Translations under genes and position numbers: made by a program
In this document: positions 35,043-44,104 of the stretch, one piece after another
How positions within the stretch are numbered: position 1 is the first letter of the stretch
Layout of the letters: each line of letters opens with the position of its first letter
Assembly (NCBI RefSeq): GCF_000424145.1
Contig: NZ_AUJI01000010.1
Location: forward strand, 124,001 to 188,000
Direction: 5' to 3'
Source of the DNA: Butyrivibrio sp. AC2005
Lineage (GTDB): Bacteria; Bacillota; Clostridia; Lachnospirales; Lachnospiraceae
DNA: 64,000 bases
Notes under the pieces: generated by a model
Told to the model about the DNA's origin: nothing
Seen by the model: the letters and a program-made list of their open reading frames with translations, nothing else
Database searches by the model: none

Positions 35043-36845
35043 CTATCTATGTAATATCCCTCTTTTTTTCATAATCATAACACAAATTGCAACTGTTAGC
35101 GGCATCAGCATGGTAATCCCGTACTCATATCTGAAATCCACCACAGGTGCTGCTATGAGAAGTGTCAAAATAAGTGCCGCCTGCAAAATAACAAAAGGTA
35201 AATATCCCCTGTCTTTTTTTATCACCACAAAAAGCGCAAAGCATACCATCCAGGTATAAGCGCCCGCACACCACAGCATACCGTAAAGAGGAACAAAGCT
35301 TCCAAGCTTAATAAGTATCTCTTTCCCCTTTACAACAGCCTTTCCGCCAATGAGCGGAGTAGGGATAAGGCCATAGTCATTGCCCATTATTCCATCGATA
35401 TTTCCCACTTCATAAGGAATATCAGGATACACATATCCGCCCTCTAAGTCAAACCATGCCTTTAAATATTGAACAGGATACTTAAGACCAGTCCGGATCC
35501 ATAATCCAAGATATTCCCCCTTATTATTCTCTATAACCTCAGGATGTCCAGCCCTTACCAGTTCTTTCATGTTATCTGCAAAATCAGGAGCATACAGCTC
35601 GTGGATATAGGTAGTATCTATAACAGCTTCAATCTTCTCCATATCCTGCACCGGGATATCTTTATCCTCTACAAGCACGTGGGCAACCTGCTGAATCGGA
35701 AGCGACAGCGACTCTGTAAAATCCGGCTGTATTATCCCTGCGCCATTCATCACAGGTCCCTTGACAATAGCAGTAATCAGCACCGCACCGCCTACAGCCA
35801 TCAGAACTTTTACCATATCCCGTCTGAATGCCCATACCATAAAGGGTGCACAGAGCAGGAAAGCATACCATCCGTTTGATCTGAAAAGAGATAGAAATAC
35901 TGACAGTATCATCAAAAGTACATAATCACACAAACCGGCCTTCTCTTTCCTTATCATTTCACAGAGCCTGCATCCCATCAGCATTACAACCCCGGCGAAA
36001 GGAACATCCTTCCATATTGTCACGGCAAACACTGCATTAAAGGGAACCAGTGCAAAAAACACAAGAGAAAGAATAAACCATTTACCCCCTTTAAGGGTTC
36101 TCTTTACCTGAACGACCGTCCTTCCACAACATAAAGCCAAAAACACCATCTGCGCAATTGTGTAAAAGCTGATAGCTCTGTTCACATCCCCTGTAAACTT
36201 CATTCCTATATTGTAGAAAAAACCGATCGTAAGCGTATGTATTACAGGATGATGATTGGACAAAGGATTAACACCTATAATCTGCTCATACTGCACTATG
36301 GAATCTGCGGTCATTATTCCGGGGTATTCATATAAAAAATAGGGAAACCAGCACAAAAAGCAAATTAGCGCAAAGAAAAGCATCACCCCACAGTCTTTTA
36401 GAGTAAACCCGCATTCTTTTTCCTCTTCTTCCCCGGGCCTTAATTCTGAGAAAATATCGCCTTTTACTGCAGCATTACCCAAATCATTTTTCCCGTGAAC
36501 AAGGCTTATCAGAAACAGAATCACCCTGAAGGCAACAAGCGACACTCCTGCAAAAATAATAACCATTCCCATAAGCTTAAAGAGCGCGCTGTCGAAAGCT
36601 GATACTGCCTTTTTCCCACATAAAAATGTAATGGCAGCAGACAAAAAAACAGAAATCAGAGCCATTACCAGGAAGGCTCTTTTACTGTGTCCACCCCCTG
36701 CTTTTTCTCCCATTAAAAAGAAAACCGCAAAGAAAATCAGTGTCAGCGGATTTCTGACTGTCATTCCAAAAAGAAGCTGCACCCCCCATGTACACATAAA
36801 AGCCACAAGAGCGTTCTTCAATTCTTTTGCATTAAATACATACAT
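35043..36845 (-). CDS. DUF6020-type multi-pass membrane protein
   Basis: A 600-residue membrane protein with about 13 helices. The loop YPGIMTADSIVQYEQIIG followed by NHHPVIHTLTIGFFYN is the conserved extracytoplasmic segment of the DUF6020 family, whose plan (acidic and histidine residues in the first large loop) resembles GT-C glycosyltransferases such as GT39. A central extracytoplasmic domain of about 120 residues (HVLVEDKDIPVQDMEKIEA... to LKYPVQYLKAWFDLEGG) follows. Function is not established; transfer of lipid-linked sugars is a reasonable guess. The gene diverges from a plus-strand polymerase-like gene only 48 bases away. Confidence 0.75.
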   Translation of the reverse strand: MYVFNAKELKNALVAFMCTWGVQLLFGMTVRNPLTLIFFAVFFLMGEKAGGGHSKRAFLVMALISVFLSAAITFLCGKKAVSAFDSALFKLMGMVIIFAGVSLVAFRVILFLISLVHGKNDLGNAAVKGDIFSELRPGEEEEKECGFTLKDCGVMLFFALICFLCWFPYFLYEYPGIMTADSIVQYEQIIGVNPLSNHHPVIHTLTIGFFYNIGMKFTGDVNRAISFYTIAQMVFLALCCGRTVVQVKRTLKGGKWFILSLVFFALVPFNAVFAVTIWKDVPFAGVVMLMGCRLCEMIRKEKAGLCDYVLLMILSVFLSLFRSNGWYAFLLCAPFMVWAFRRDMVKVLMAVGGAVLITAIVKGPVMNGAGIIQPDFTESLSLPIQQVAHVLVEDKDIPVQDMEKIEAVIDTTYIHELYAPDFADNMKELVRAGHPEVIENNKGEYLGLWIRTGLKYPVQYLKAWFDLEGGYVYPDIPYEVGNIDGIMGNDYGLIPTPLIGGKAVVKGKEILIKLGSFVPLYGMLWCAGAYTWMVCFALFVVIKKDRGYLPFVILQAALILTLLIAAPVVDFRYEYGITMLMPLTVAICVMIMKKRGILHR

Positions 36846-36893
36846 ATCTGATATAATCCTTTTAGAATATTAGCGGAGGAAGCACATAATCTC

Positions 36894-38489
36894 ATGGAAA
36901 AAGCAGTTCCCTCAACAAACAGTATAAAAATATACGAGCTTATTTACTATATTTATTTTCTTGTTCTTTTCGGAGCCAGAGCAGTCGGACTTTACGACGG
37001 ACAAAAGATTTATAATGTATGTCTGGTCCTTGGAGTACTCGCCTTTGGAATTAAGGTTCTGTCAACAAGACACACCCTGGCGGAATACCTTGCCATCGCA
37101 TCCTTTTTATCAATCGGTGCCCTGACTTATCTGTGCTCAGGTGAAAAAGGGCTTCTTCTTTATTTCACCATGATGCTTGGAATGAAAAGCATAAACAAAA
37201 AGAAGGTCATGCGCCTTGGACTTTGTATTCTTAGTGCAGCATATTTTATTTTATACCTGCTCTCCGTTACAGGTCTGATAACCGAGCTAAACCACATAAA
37301 CAGGCGAACAGGCTATGGGTATCTCTTACGGCATTCCCTTGGATACCCCTACCCCAACACCGCACATACTACTCTGCTTATCCTTGTGATCCTTTTTTTC
37401 TTTCTGTACGAAGCCTCTGATCTCAAGGCACTCCTGAAAGCAGAAATAATCGCCATGCTTTTAAACCTGTATGTCTATCTCTACACAGTCAGTCTTACAG
37501 GTCTGCTTTCAATTACAATTTATCTTGCAATTAATTTCTATTTACATGCAAGAACAGACAGATCAAAACCTGAAAACGCTTTGTTGCACATTCTCTTTCC
37601 TGCTATTGTAATCTTTTCAATCGTCGGCCCCATTCTTGCGAAGGGAAGTCTTTTTACAATACTCAATAAGCTCCTTCACAAGCGCTACGAATATGCTCTT
37701 TATTTTCTTACCAACGAAAAGATTACCTTATTCGGATCATATTTTAAAAAGCCTCCGACCAATTGGTATATGCTTGATAATTCCTTTCTGTATCTGTTTT
37801 TACAGCTAGGAGTCGTGCCCTTTGCATTCGTCTGCATTATATACCTTCTTTGGATAAGGAATCTTATTTCTGAAAACAAAATCAGAGAACTGGCTGTAAT
37901 CATTACCTTTTGCTTTATAGGAATGAGTGATCCTTTTTTATTCAACCTAAGCTATAAGAACCTGACCTTCATTTTCCTTGGACAATGGCTGTACAACACT
38001 TTGGAAAAGCAGTCGGAAAAATATCCCGAATTTCTCTCAAAGGAATTTCTAATACTCCCTTTCGGTGAAAAAGAGATAACCTGCTCTCCTGTAATACCCG
38101 AAAAAATCAGGAATTTCTTTTCAGGTACTTTTTGCGAAATCGCATCTCATGCAATCAGGTACACCCTTATCTTTGTGGTTGTCTGTATGCTTGGCTCATT
38201 TGTATATGAAAAAGCTACCTCAGAGCCGCAGATTCTTTATGTAAATACAAAGATTGCGGATCCGTATTTCAAACACAAGAACATCGAGATGACCCAGGCA
38301 GATGTAGATGCCGCCATTGCAGAGGGAAACCTCGTTGAGGGATACAGTCCCGAAGATCCCACCATGTATGTCTTCAAGAAAAAGGCTCCGCATATGGAAT
38401 ACATACGGAGCATTGTTTCCTGTGGATTATGGGCAGGCCTTTTATCAGTTTTACTTATTTCAATTCTCAGAGCTAAAGGCAAAAGATGA
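36894..38489 (+). CDS. O-antigen polymerase/ligase-like membrane protein
   Basis: A 531-residue protein with about ten N-terminal membrane helices, a cytoplasmic segment with KQSEKYPEFLSKEF, a further helix (YTLIFVVVCMLGSFVYEKA), a short external domain (VNTKIADPYFKHKNIEMTQ, EGYSPEDPTMYVF) and a last helix (GLWAGLLSVLLISILRA). The helical part, including YGYLLRHSLGYPYPNTAHT and MLDNSFLYLFLQLGVVPFAF, resembles Wzy/WaaL-like polysaccharide polymerases. It is the only plus-strand gene in this stretch and overlaps the convergent FdtA-like gene by 30 bases. A TTGCAT-N19-TATAAT promoter is possible in the 48-base divergent gap. Confidence 0.72.
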   Translation: MEKAVPSTNSIKIYELIYYIYFLVLFGARAVGLYDGQKIYNVCLVLGVLAFGIKVLSTRHTLAEYLAIASFLSIGALTYLCSGEKGLLLYFTMMLGMKSINKKKVMRLGLCILSAAYFILYLLSVTGLITELNHINRRTGYGYLLRHSLGYPYPNTAHTTLLILVILFFFLYEASDLKALLKAEIIAMLLNLYVYLYTVSLTGLLSITIYLAINFYLHARTDRSKPENALLHILFPAIVIFSIVGPILAKGSLFTILNKLLHKRYEYALYFLTNEKITLFGSYFKKPPTNWYMLDNSFLYLFLQLGVVPFAFVCIIYLLWIRNLISENKIRELAVIITFCFIGMSDPFLFNLSYKNLTFIFLGQWLYNTLEKQSEKYPEFLSKEFLILPFGEKEITCSPVIPEKIRNFFSGTFCEIASHAIRYTLIFVVVCMLGSFVYEKATSEPQILYVNTKIADPYFKHKNIEMTQADVDAAIAEGNLVEGYSPEDPTMYVFKKKAPHMEYIRSIVSCGLWAGLLSVLLISILRAKGKR

Positions 38490-38897
38490 TATCTCTTTTA
38501 CGTACTCATCATAGTCTCTTATATACTCGCTTGCATCATAGTGCTCACTGGCAAGTACCAGGAGTACTGAATCCGGACTAAAATCATACATTTCCTTCCA
38601 AACCATGTTTGGAAGGTAGATTCCGGTATTCGGTCTGTTAAGGCAAAAGATGGCTTCATTTCCTGCTCCATCCATCACCTTGACCTTACTTGTTCCGGCA
38701 ACATTTATCAATACAAATTCTGTCTTTTTATTTGCGTGCTTACCACGTACAACAGTAGCATCACTTCCATAAATGTAGAAAGCTCTTCTTATCTCAAAAG
38801 GGATGTCTATCCCGCCTTCAACTACAACAAGCTGCCCCCTCTCATCACCCATATCTTTAAATTCGATCATCTTTACACGATCCATGTGATTTAACAT
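38460..38897 (-). CDS. FdtA/WxcM-like sugar ketoisomerase-type cupin
   Basis: A 145-residue single-domain cupin. DERGQLVVVEGG, then IYGSDATVVRGKHANKKTEF, GNEAIFCLNRPNTGIYLPN and SVLLVLASEHYD...YIRDYDEY, follow the order of FdtA/QdtA dTDP-4-keto-6-deoxyglucose 3,4-ketoisomerases. In FdtA the active-site pair is HAH; here it reads HAN, so the first histidine remains and the second is asparagine. It may therefore be an isomerase variant or a binding protein. It lies near glycan membrane proteins and has an AGGAG ribosome site. Its 3' end overlaps the convergent polymerase-like gene by 30 bases. Confidence 0.82.
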   Translation of the reverse strand: MLNHMDRVKMIEFKDMGDERGQLVVVEGGIDIPFEIRRAFYIYGSDATVVRGKHANKKTEFVLINVAGTSKVKVMDGAGNEAIFCLNRPNTGIYLPNMVWKEMYDFSPDSVLLVLASEHYDASEYIRDYDEYVKEISSFAFSSEN

Positions 38898-38988
38898 AGT
38901 TATACTCCTATACGTAAATAATTGTACGAAACTTAATACTTTTTTAATTGAAAGACTTCGTCTGTGAGTCTACAATTGATATATAGTA

Positions 38989-39122
38989 TATATAGAACCA
39001 AGACTCGAAAATGCAAGCATTTTCTCATTTTTGGCTTTCGCCAAATATAAATATGCAAAAATACATATACACAAGCAAGCTTGATATATGTATTTTTACA
39101 TATTTATGCTTGGTTCTATATA
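38989..39122. repeat. 134-nt cloverleaf-like palindromic element
   Basis: A perfect 14-base outer stem (TATATAGAACCAAG with CTTGGTTCTATATA) encloses three further hairpins: GAAAATG-CAAG-CATTTTC (39007-39024), TTTGGC-TTTC-GCCAAA (39030-39045), and a 21-base arm with one mismatch (39049-39069 with 39085-39105). It lies between the divergent FdtA-like and AI-2E genes. It could be a structured 5' leader or a miniature inverted-repeat element flanked by TA-rich sequence; neither is proven. Confidence 0.85.
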
Positions 39123-39170
39123 AAAATATCAAAGATGGGGGGTTTGTGCAATTTTAGCACAAATAAGGCT

Positions 39171-40325
39171 ATGAACTTTTTTAAAAAATGCATCAACCAG
39201 AAATGGTTCCCATATACTGTCGCATCGTGTACTGCAGTTGTTGTTTATCTTGGTCTATCAAATATCAACCTGCTCTTCCAAGGAATCGGTGTCCTCGGAA
39301 AATATTTTGCCCCGGTTATTACCGGACTGATACTGGCATATGTAGTTCATCCACTGGTTTCTTTCTTCGAAAGAACAGTATTATCTGATATAAAACAGGC
39401 AGCAATAAAAAGATCGCTGGCTATACTGCTATCCTTTATGACCATTATACTTTTTATAGTAGTACTTATGATTGCGCTTATTCCTCAGCTTGTTGACAGT
39501 ATATCAACCTTTGTTTATAACCTGAATGATTACGCTTTGTCACTGGAGTCACTCCTTAACAACTTCAGCGCTACAGCAGGCAATTACCACATAGATTTAT
39601 CCGGTATCACAAGCAGGATCAATACCTTCCTTTCACAGTTTGCACAAACTCTTCCTGCTGCAGTATCTCAGATAATCAATGTATCAGCAGGTATCGGTAA
39701 GGGATTCTTCAATTTCATACTTGGCTCAATCCTCGCCATATATTTTCTGGCAGGTAAGGAAAAGCTGCAGTACGGAACAACAAGACTTATGAAGCTTTTT
39801 ATCCCCTCTGCCATGTATGAGAGAGCAAGTATATTTTGGAGCACCTGCAATGATATCCTCAAACGCTACATAGCCGGAGATATTCTTGATGGCTTACTTG
39901 TCGGCGTGATCAACTGGATCTTTATGCTCATTACCGGGATGTCATATTCCGTACTTATTTCGCTCTTTGTAGCCGTGACAAACCTTGCTCCTACCTTTGG
40001 TCCCATCGTAGGCGCCATTATCGGAGCATTTATACTTGTGCTTGTTAATCCGATCCACGCACTTATTTTCCTTATCTTCACCATTGTCTTACAGACGCTG
40101 GACGGATATGTAATAAAGCCTAAGTTATTCGGTAACACTTTAGGTGTTTCTTCTGTTTGGATACTTGTAACCCTGGTAGTTGGCGGAAGAATGTTTGGAA
40201 TTGCAGGAATCATGCTCGCCATACCTTTTGCAGCTATCTTCAATTTTACATATCAGGATTGGATTCAGAAAAAAGAAGCTGCCCGTGCTTCACATAATGA
40301 ACCACCCGAAGAGGAACAGACATGA
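39171..40325 (+). CDS. AI-2E family transporter (TqsA/YdiK-like)
   Basis: A 384-residue membrane protein of the AI-2E exporter superfamily. Helices include TVASCTAVVVYLGLSNINL, GKYFAPVITGLILAYVVHPL and SLAILLSFMTIILFIVVLM; the family motifs are FILGSILAIYFLAGKE, YIAGDILDGLLVGVINWI, LAPTFGPIVGAIIGAFILVL and DGYVIKPKLFGNTLGVSS. Substrates of this family range from signalling molecules to ions. The start is uncertain: ATG 39171 gives the usual N-terminus, while an in-frame ATG at 39135 followed by a G-run is possible; earlier ATGs fall inside the palindromic element. Its stop overlaps the next start (ATGA), coupling it to a GGDEF-EAL protein. Confidence 0.9.
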   Translation: MNFFKKCINQKWFPYTVASCTAVVVYLGLSNINLLFQGIGVLGKYFAPVITGLILAYVVHPLVSFFERTVLSDIKQAAIKRSLAILLSFMTIILFIVVLMIALIPQLVDSISTFVYNLNDYALSLESLLNNFSATAGNYHIDLSGITSRINTFLSQFAQTLPAAVSQIINVSAGIGKGFFNFILGSILAIYFLAGKEKLQYGTTRLMKLFIPSAMYERASIFWSTCNDILKRYIAGDILDGLLVGVINWIFMLITGMSYSVLISLFVAVTNLAPTFGPIVGAIIGAFILVLVNPIHALIFLIFTIVLQTLDGYVIKPKLFGNTLGVSSVWILVTLVVGGRMFGIAGIMLAIPFAAIFNFTYQDWIQKKEAARASHNEPPEEEQT

Positions 40326-42001
40326 ATGTAGAGGAGTACACATATCAGGAACTGAAGCATATGTTGGATTACATGAAGCGAATGTACGATACTGTTCGCA
40401 TTGTAGATCCCGTTGAGTGCCGCGAGATTTCAGTAGATACTTCCGGTGAGCTTCACTACGAGAAAGAATGTCACGCAGCTTGGAATGCAGCAGCAAGATG
40501 CTCAAACTGCTGTAGTTATCGTGCGGTTATGAGCGGACAGCGCCAGACAAAAGACGAGGTGTTTGAAGGTCATCGTTTTCTCGTCCAATCGATTCCTATT
40601 AAGCTGATACTTCCGGACAGAAATAACTTTTCATGTGTAATGGAACTTATAAGCATTGACGACAAGGAAGGGGAACCGGCCGAAGCTGCTCCTGCAGTAT
40701 CCTATAGCGTGGACGGACGTCAAATGTCTCAGGGCAGCACTGAGGCTGACTATCTTGCAACCCACGACTTACTCACAAGACTCTATAACCTTGACGGATT
40801 AAGCCGCGAAATAAGACGTCTGTTAGTTGACGATCCCGATGTGGACCGTGTTCTTATAACCGGTGATATACGTCACTTCCGCACGCTCAATGAGCGCTAC
40901 GGTCAAAAGCGAGGCAATGAAGTCCTTATCGCCATAGCAGATATGCTAAGAAAAAGCTGCGGTCCCGATACCGTTTATGGCCGTACCCATGCTGACCATT
41001 TTGTCCTCTGTATGCCCGAGAGCCGCTTTGATGAGGGCATTTTTATGGATGCCATTGAAGAAATCGGCAAGATTATCGACACTGAGAACTATCATCTGTA
41101 TTTCCATATGGGTGTATACAGAATTGACGATCCCGATATTCCGGTAACCCTTATGATTGAAAGAGCAGACCTTGCCCTGCAAACCTTGCATGAGCGCAGG
41201 GAAAACGTGCTAACCTTCTATACAAATAAACTATTAAAACAGGCTGAAAGCGAAATAGAATTTCTAAATACCTTTAAGGAAAACCTCGAGGATGGACAAT
41301 TCCATATCTATCTGCAGCCGGTATTTGACGCTGAAATAAACATAACAGGGGCAGAAGCCCTCACCAGATGGATAAAGCCCGATGGAACTGTTGTATCCTC
41401 CGACAAATATATTCACATTCTTGAAAAATCTGAACATATAGCAGATCTCGACATCATGAACTGGGAAAACGTAATGAAACAGCTCAGCTCATGGCAAAAC
41501 ACAGCCCGAGATCACCTGGTAATATCAGTAAACGTATCGCCTAAGGATCTGTTCTACATGGACGCTCTAAAAAAGGTCAAGGAGCTTGTACAGAAATATA
41601 ATATTGATGCTGATAAACTTATTTTGGAATTCTCAGAGATAGATCTGATGAATGATACCGAAGGCAAGCTTGCCATCATAGACCGATTCAAACAGGCAGG
41701 CTTCAGAGTTGCCATCGACAATTTCGGTGAAGGAAACCTCTCTTTACATATGCTAAAGGAGCTTCATACAGACTATGTAAAATTTGATAAATCCTTTATT
41801 GCGGGTATATCCGATGACAGAACCAGAATAGTCCTGGAGGCATCTCTTAAGCTGGTTCAAAAGCTCGGCATGAAGGTTGTTGCAGAAGGGATTGAGACTG
41901 AAGAGCAATTTGCTTTCCTGAAATCCATAGGTTGCGACAGATTCCAGGGCTACTATTTCTCACATGCTATTTCTATTCAGGACTTTGAGGAAAAATATTA
42001 G
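40322..42001 (+). CDS. GGDEF-EAL protein with degenerate GGDEF
   Basis: A 559-residue protein with a cysteine-bearing N-terminal region (ECHAAWNAAARCSNCCSYR), a GGDEF-like domain (residues 145-300) and an EAL domain (310-559). The cyclase motif reads THADHF instead of GGDEF, so c-di-GMP synthesis is not expected. The EAL domain keeps GAEALTRW, SVNVSP, LEFSEID, VKFDKSF, VAEGIETEEQ and QGYYFS, but the DDFG metal pair is DNFG, replacing one metal-binding aspartate, so hydrolysis may be weak or lost. It is probably a c-di-GMP sensor or a reduced phosphodiesterase. It is translationally coupled (ATGA) to the AI-2E transporter and followed by a terminator. Confidence 0.9.
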   Translation: MNVEEYTYQELKHMLDYMKRMYDTVRIVDPVECREISVDTSGELHYEKECHAAWNAAARCSNCCSYRAVMSGQRQTKDEVFEGHRFLVQSIPIKLILPDRNNFSCVMELISIDDKEGEPAEAAPAVSYSVDGRQMSQGSTEADYLATHDLLTRLYNLDGLSREIRRLLVDDPDVDRVLITGDIRHFRTLNERYGQKRGNEVLIAIADMLRKSCGPDTVYGRTHADHFVLCMPESRFDEGIFMDAIEEIGKIIDTENYHLYFHMGVYRIDDPDIPVTLMIERADLALQTLHERRENVLTFYTNKLLKQAESEIEFLNTFKENLEDGQFHIYLQPVFDAEINITGAEALTRWIKPDGTVVSSDKYIHILEKSEHIADLDIMNWENVMKQLSSWQNTARDHLVISVNVSPKDLFYMDALKKVKELVQKYNIDADKLILEFSEIDLMNDTEGKLAIIDRFKQAGFRVAIDNFGEGNLSLHMLKELHTDYVKFDKSFIAGISDDRTRIVLEASLKLVQKLGMKVVAEGIETEEQFAFLKSIGCDRFQGYYFSHAISIQDFEEKY

Positions 42002-42007
42002 ATAATA

Positions 42008-42057
42008 AAAAATACGGGTCCCATGCAGTTGTATATTCAGGGAACTCGTATTTTTTT
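42008..42057. terminator. Bidirectional terminator between the GGDEF-EAL and CPBP genes
   Basis: AATACG..GTCCC pairs imperfectly with GGGA...CGTATT, with an A-run before and seven T residues after, so it can act on both converging genes. The T-run overlaps the stop region of the CPBP gene. Confidence 0.7.
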
Positions 42058-42691
42058 ACCTCAATGATATGCGCGCAACATCGTAGACAATAGACGGGAT
42101 ATGCTGATACATCATGAAAAGCATATGTACTGTGATCGGAACATATATGTTTCTGGTGCAGAAAAATGCGATGGCGTAAGGAAACGATAACACCATAGCT
42201 TCTACAATCCCCAATGGAAGATATGCATAGCTAAGTCCGCATAGAACGACACCCAAAACAAATGTCAAAAGAGCACAGGTTGCGGAATCAAAACACATAA
42301 TTGCTTTTCTGAAAAACAGTTCTTCTGAAACAGGACAAAGGAATAAAATCGTAACAGCATAAAGAAGTTCACCAATATAGCTATTCTCCCAGGTGATTCC
42401 ATACGTCCCGTCAAGAATCCCGATAAAATTAGCCTGAATCAGGTTCATTTTAACCATATAGGCTATCTGCGCTCCTACAATCGTAAACGCAACAGGAATC
42501 CAAAACTTTTTAAGACTCTTAAAATTGCGCGAATACTCTTTAAAGGAAAAGTCCCTGGCAAAATATACAGCAAGAACCAGATAGAACACAAAGAATATAT
42601 ACAAAGTCTTAAAAGGCTTTATTATACAAAATGCTATAAATAATGCTTCCCATACAATAGGGAATGCAAGATTCTTAATTTGAGATTTCAC
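42056..42691 (-). CDS. CPBP-family intramembrane protein
   Basis: A 211-residue membrane protein with about six helices. VSEELFFRKAI is the EExxxR motif of CPBP (Abi, Rce1-like) intramembrane metalloproteases and VPITVHMLFMMYQH contributes the later histidine; the FxxxH/HxxxB arrangement is only partly clear. The gene starts at GTG 42691 behind GAGGTG. Family members process prenylated peptides or bacteriocin-related proteins, or act as immunity factors; no peptide gene is seen next door. It is a single gene between a terminator and tRNA-Gln. Confidence 0.85.
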   Translation of the reverse strand: MKSQIKNLAFPIVWEALFIAFCIIKPFKTLYIFFVFYLVLAVYFARDFSFKEYSRNFKSLKKFWIPVAFTIVGAQIAYMVKMNLIQANFIGILDGTYGITWENSYIGELLYAVTILFLCPVSEELFFRKAIMCFDSATCALLTFVLGVVLCGLSYAYLPLGIVEAMVLSFPYAIAFFCTRNIYVPITVHMLFMMYQHIPSIVYDVARISLR

Positions 42692-42778
42692 AACGCACCT
42701 CTAAGCTTGATTCATCTATATATCAACTAATTATAGCACAACAGTCATTATATTTTATATTAGTATATAACATTATAG

Positions 42779-42816
42779 TAAAAAAATACTCCTCAGAACT
42801 ATTTCTGAGGAGTATT
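42779..42816 (-). terminator. Intrinsic terminator after tRNA-Gln
   Basis: AATACTCCTCAGAA pairs perfectly with TTCTGAGGAGTATT (42785-42816), followed on the minus strand by seven U. It begins three bases past the tRNA 3' end. Confidence 0.92.
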
Positions 42817-42818
42817 AG

Positions 42819-42891
42819 CTGGGCTAGTAGGATTCGAACCTACGGAGTGACGGAGTCAGAGTCCGTTGCCTTACCGCTTGGCGATAGCCCA
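42819..42891 (-). tRNA. tRNA-Gln (anticodon CUG)
   Basis: The minus strand folds into a complete cloverleaf of 73 nt: acceptor TGGGCTA/TAGCCCA, D-stem GCC/GGC with AAGCGGTAA loop, anticodon stem ACGGA/TCCGT with loop CTCTGAC (anticodon CTG, codon CAG), T-stem GTAGG/CCTAC with TTCGAAT. The U1-A72 pair and discriminator G73 are identity elements of tRNA-Gln. CCA is not encoded. Confidence 0.97.
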
Positions 42892-42904
42892 TCGACAAGA
42901 TTGT

Positions 42905-42933
42905 ATTATACGGATGTTTTTTAGAAATTGCAA
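42905..42933 (-). promoter_or_regulatory. tRNA-Gln promoter
   Basis: TTGCAA (42928-42933) and TATAAT (42905-42910) are exactly 17 bases apart on the minus strand, 14 bases ahead of the tRNA 5' end. It is the best sigma-A promoter in the window. Confidence 0.88.
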
Positions 42934-43051
42934 GCACTTTTTTAAAATTTTTATAATTTTATTTTGCAGTTTCCATAAATTGTATTTTTATACATCGTTT
43001 TTAGGAATTTATTCAAAAAAGGTGTTTGAATTTTGTATACGCTTGTATTAT

Positions 43052-43100
43052 TATAATCCAAACGAGGACGTTTAAAAAAGCGCCCTCGTTTTTTATTTGT
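43052..43100 (+). promoter_or_regulatory. lysR leader: -10 element followed at once by a terminator-like hairpin
   Basis: TATAAT (43052-43057) lies about seven bases before a hairpin formed by ACGAGGACG and CGCCCTCGT (one A-C mismatch), which is followed by a T-rich run TTTTTTATTT. The lysR ribosome site comes 25 bases later. The hairpin would sit at the 5' end of the transcript and could attenuate it. No convincing -35 is seen. Confidence 0.5.
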
Positions 43101-43126
43101 TTTTTAAAAAGGAAAGGAATTCTGAT

Positions 43127-44098
43127 ATGTTACGTGAAGCCAAATATGTCAATGCTGTCTATAAAAGTGGAAGTTTCTCCAAGGCTGCTGCCAGTATGTT
43201 TATTTCGCAGCCATCACTAAGCGCCACTATAAGGCGCCTTGAAAATGAACTTGGGACCACTTTATTCGATCGTTCAACCAATCCCATCACTCTGACTGAT
43301 GCCGGCAGACAGTATATTTTGTATGCAGAAAAGTACATGGCACTTGAAAATGAAGCACAGAATTATTTTGAAAGCCTTAAAAATTCTGATCAGGGCCACC
43401 TTAATTTCACAACTACAAGCTTCTATTGCTGTTATTCACTCCCAATATATCTAAATCCATTCCGTTCTCAATATCCGCACATAAATATTAACCTTAGCGA
43501 AAACACCATAAGCGAGGAAATGATAAAGTCCCTCAGGCTTGGTCATACTGACTTCGCACTAAGCAGCAACCCTGCAGGCTTTGAAGAATTCAAAAAACTT
43601 TTTTTCCTAAAGGAGCAGCTCATCCTTGCAATCCCGGGCTCATGGGAAATAAACGAAACTCTTAAGGAATTTCAGCTCTCCTTTGAGGATATTCTTGATG
43701 GCAGGCAGCGCAGCTATACCTGTCCACGGGTTTCTCTTGAGTATTTTAAGGACCTCCCCTTTTTATCCCTTAGAGAAGGGAATGATCTATACTCCAGAAG
43801 CTTAGAACTCTTCGACCACGTGGGAAGTGTGCCAAAAGTTTATATGTATCTTGATCAGATACCTACGGCCTACCACCTTGTATCCTACGGCTATGGTTTC
43901 ACACTTATAAGGGACACAACACTTCATGTAGTTCCCCAGCCCTCTGAAAACGATAAAAACCAGGTCGTATTCTATAAAATAGACGACGACCTGGCTATAA
44001 GAAATATTAATTTTTATTATCAGAATTCCCTTACCATAACGCCTGCACAGGAAGCATTCATAAAGTACACCCGGTACCACTGTGGTCGCGGGGAGTAA
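43127..44098 (+). CDS. LysR-family transcription regulator
   Basis: A 323-residue LTTR. The N-terminal winged helix is MLREAKYVNAVYKSGSFSKA, ASMFISQPSLSATIRRLENE and LGTTLFDRSTNPITLTDAG, fully canonical. Residues 85-310 form the periplasmic-binding-like effector domain. The ATG at 43127 has GGAAAGGA upstream. It converges on oppA with only six bases between the stops and no visible terminator. It is the only regulator in the peptide/amino-acid island, so it is the natural candidate for the paired upstream dyads of hisC and the MATE gene; that link is inference. Confidence 0.92.
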   Translation: MLREAKYVNAVYKSGSFSKAAASMFISQPSLSATIRRLENELGTTLFDRSTNPITLTDAGRQYILYAEKYMALENEAQNYFESLKNSDQGHLNFTTTSFYCCYSLPIYLNPFRSQYPHININLSENTISEEMIKSLRLGHTDFALSSNPAGFEEFKKLFFLKEQLILAIPGSWEINETLKEFQLSFEDILDGRQRSYTCPRVSLEYFKDLPFLSLREGNDLYSRSLELFDHVGSVPKVYMYLDQIPTAYHLVSYGYGFTLIRDTTLHVVPQPSENDKNQVVFYKIDDDLAIRNINFYYQNSLTITPAQEAFIKYTRYHCGRGE

Positions 44099-44104
44099 TC
44101 CTTA

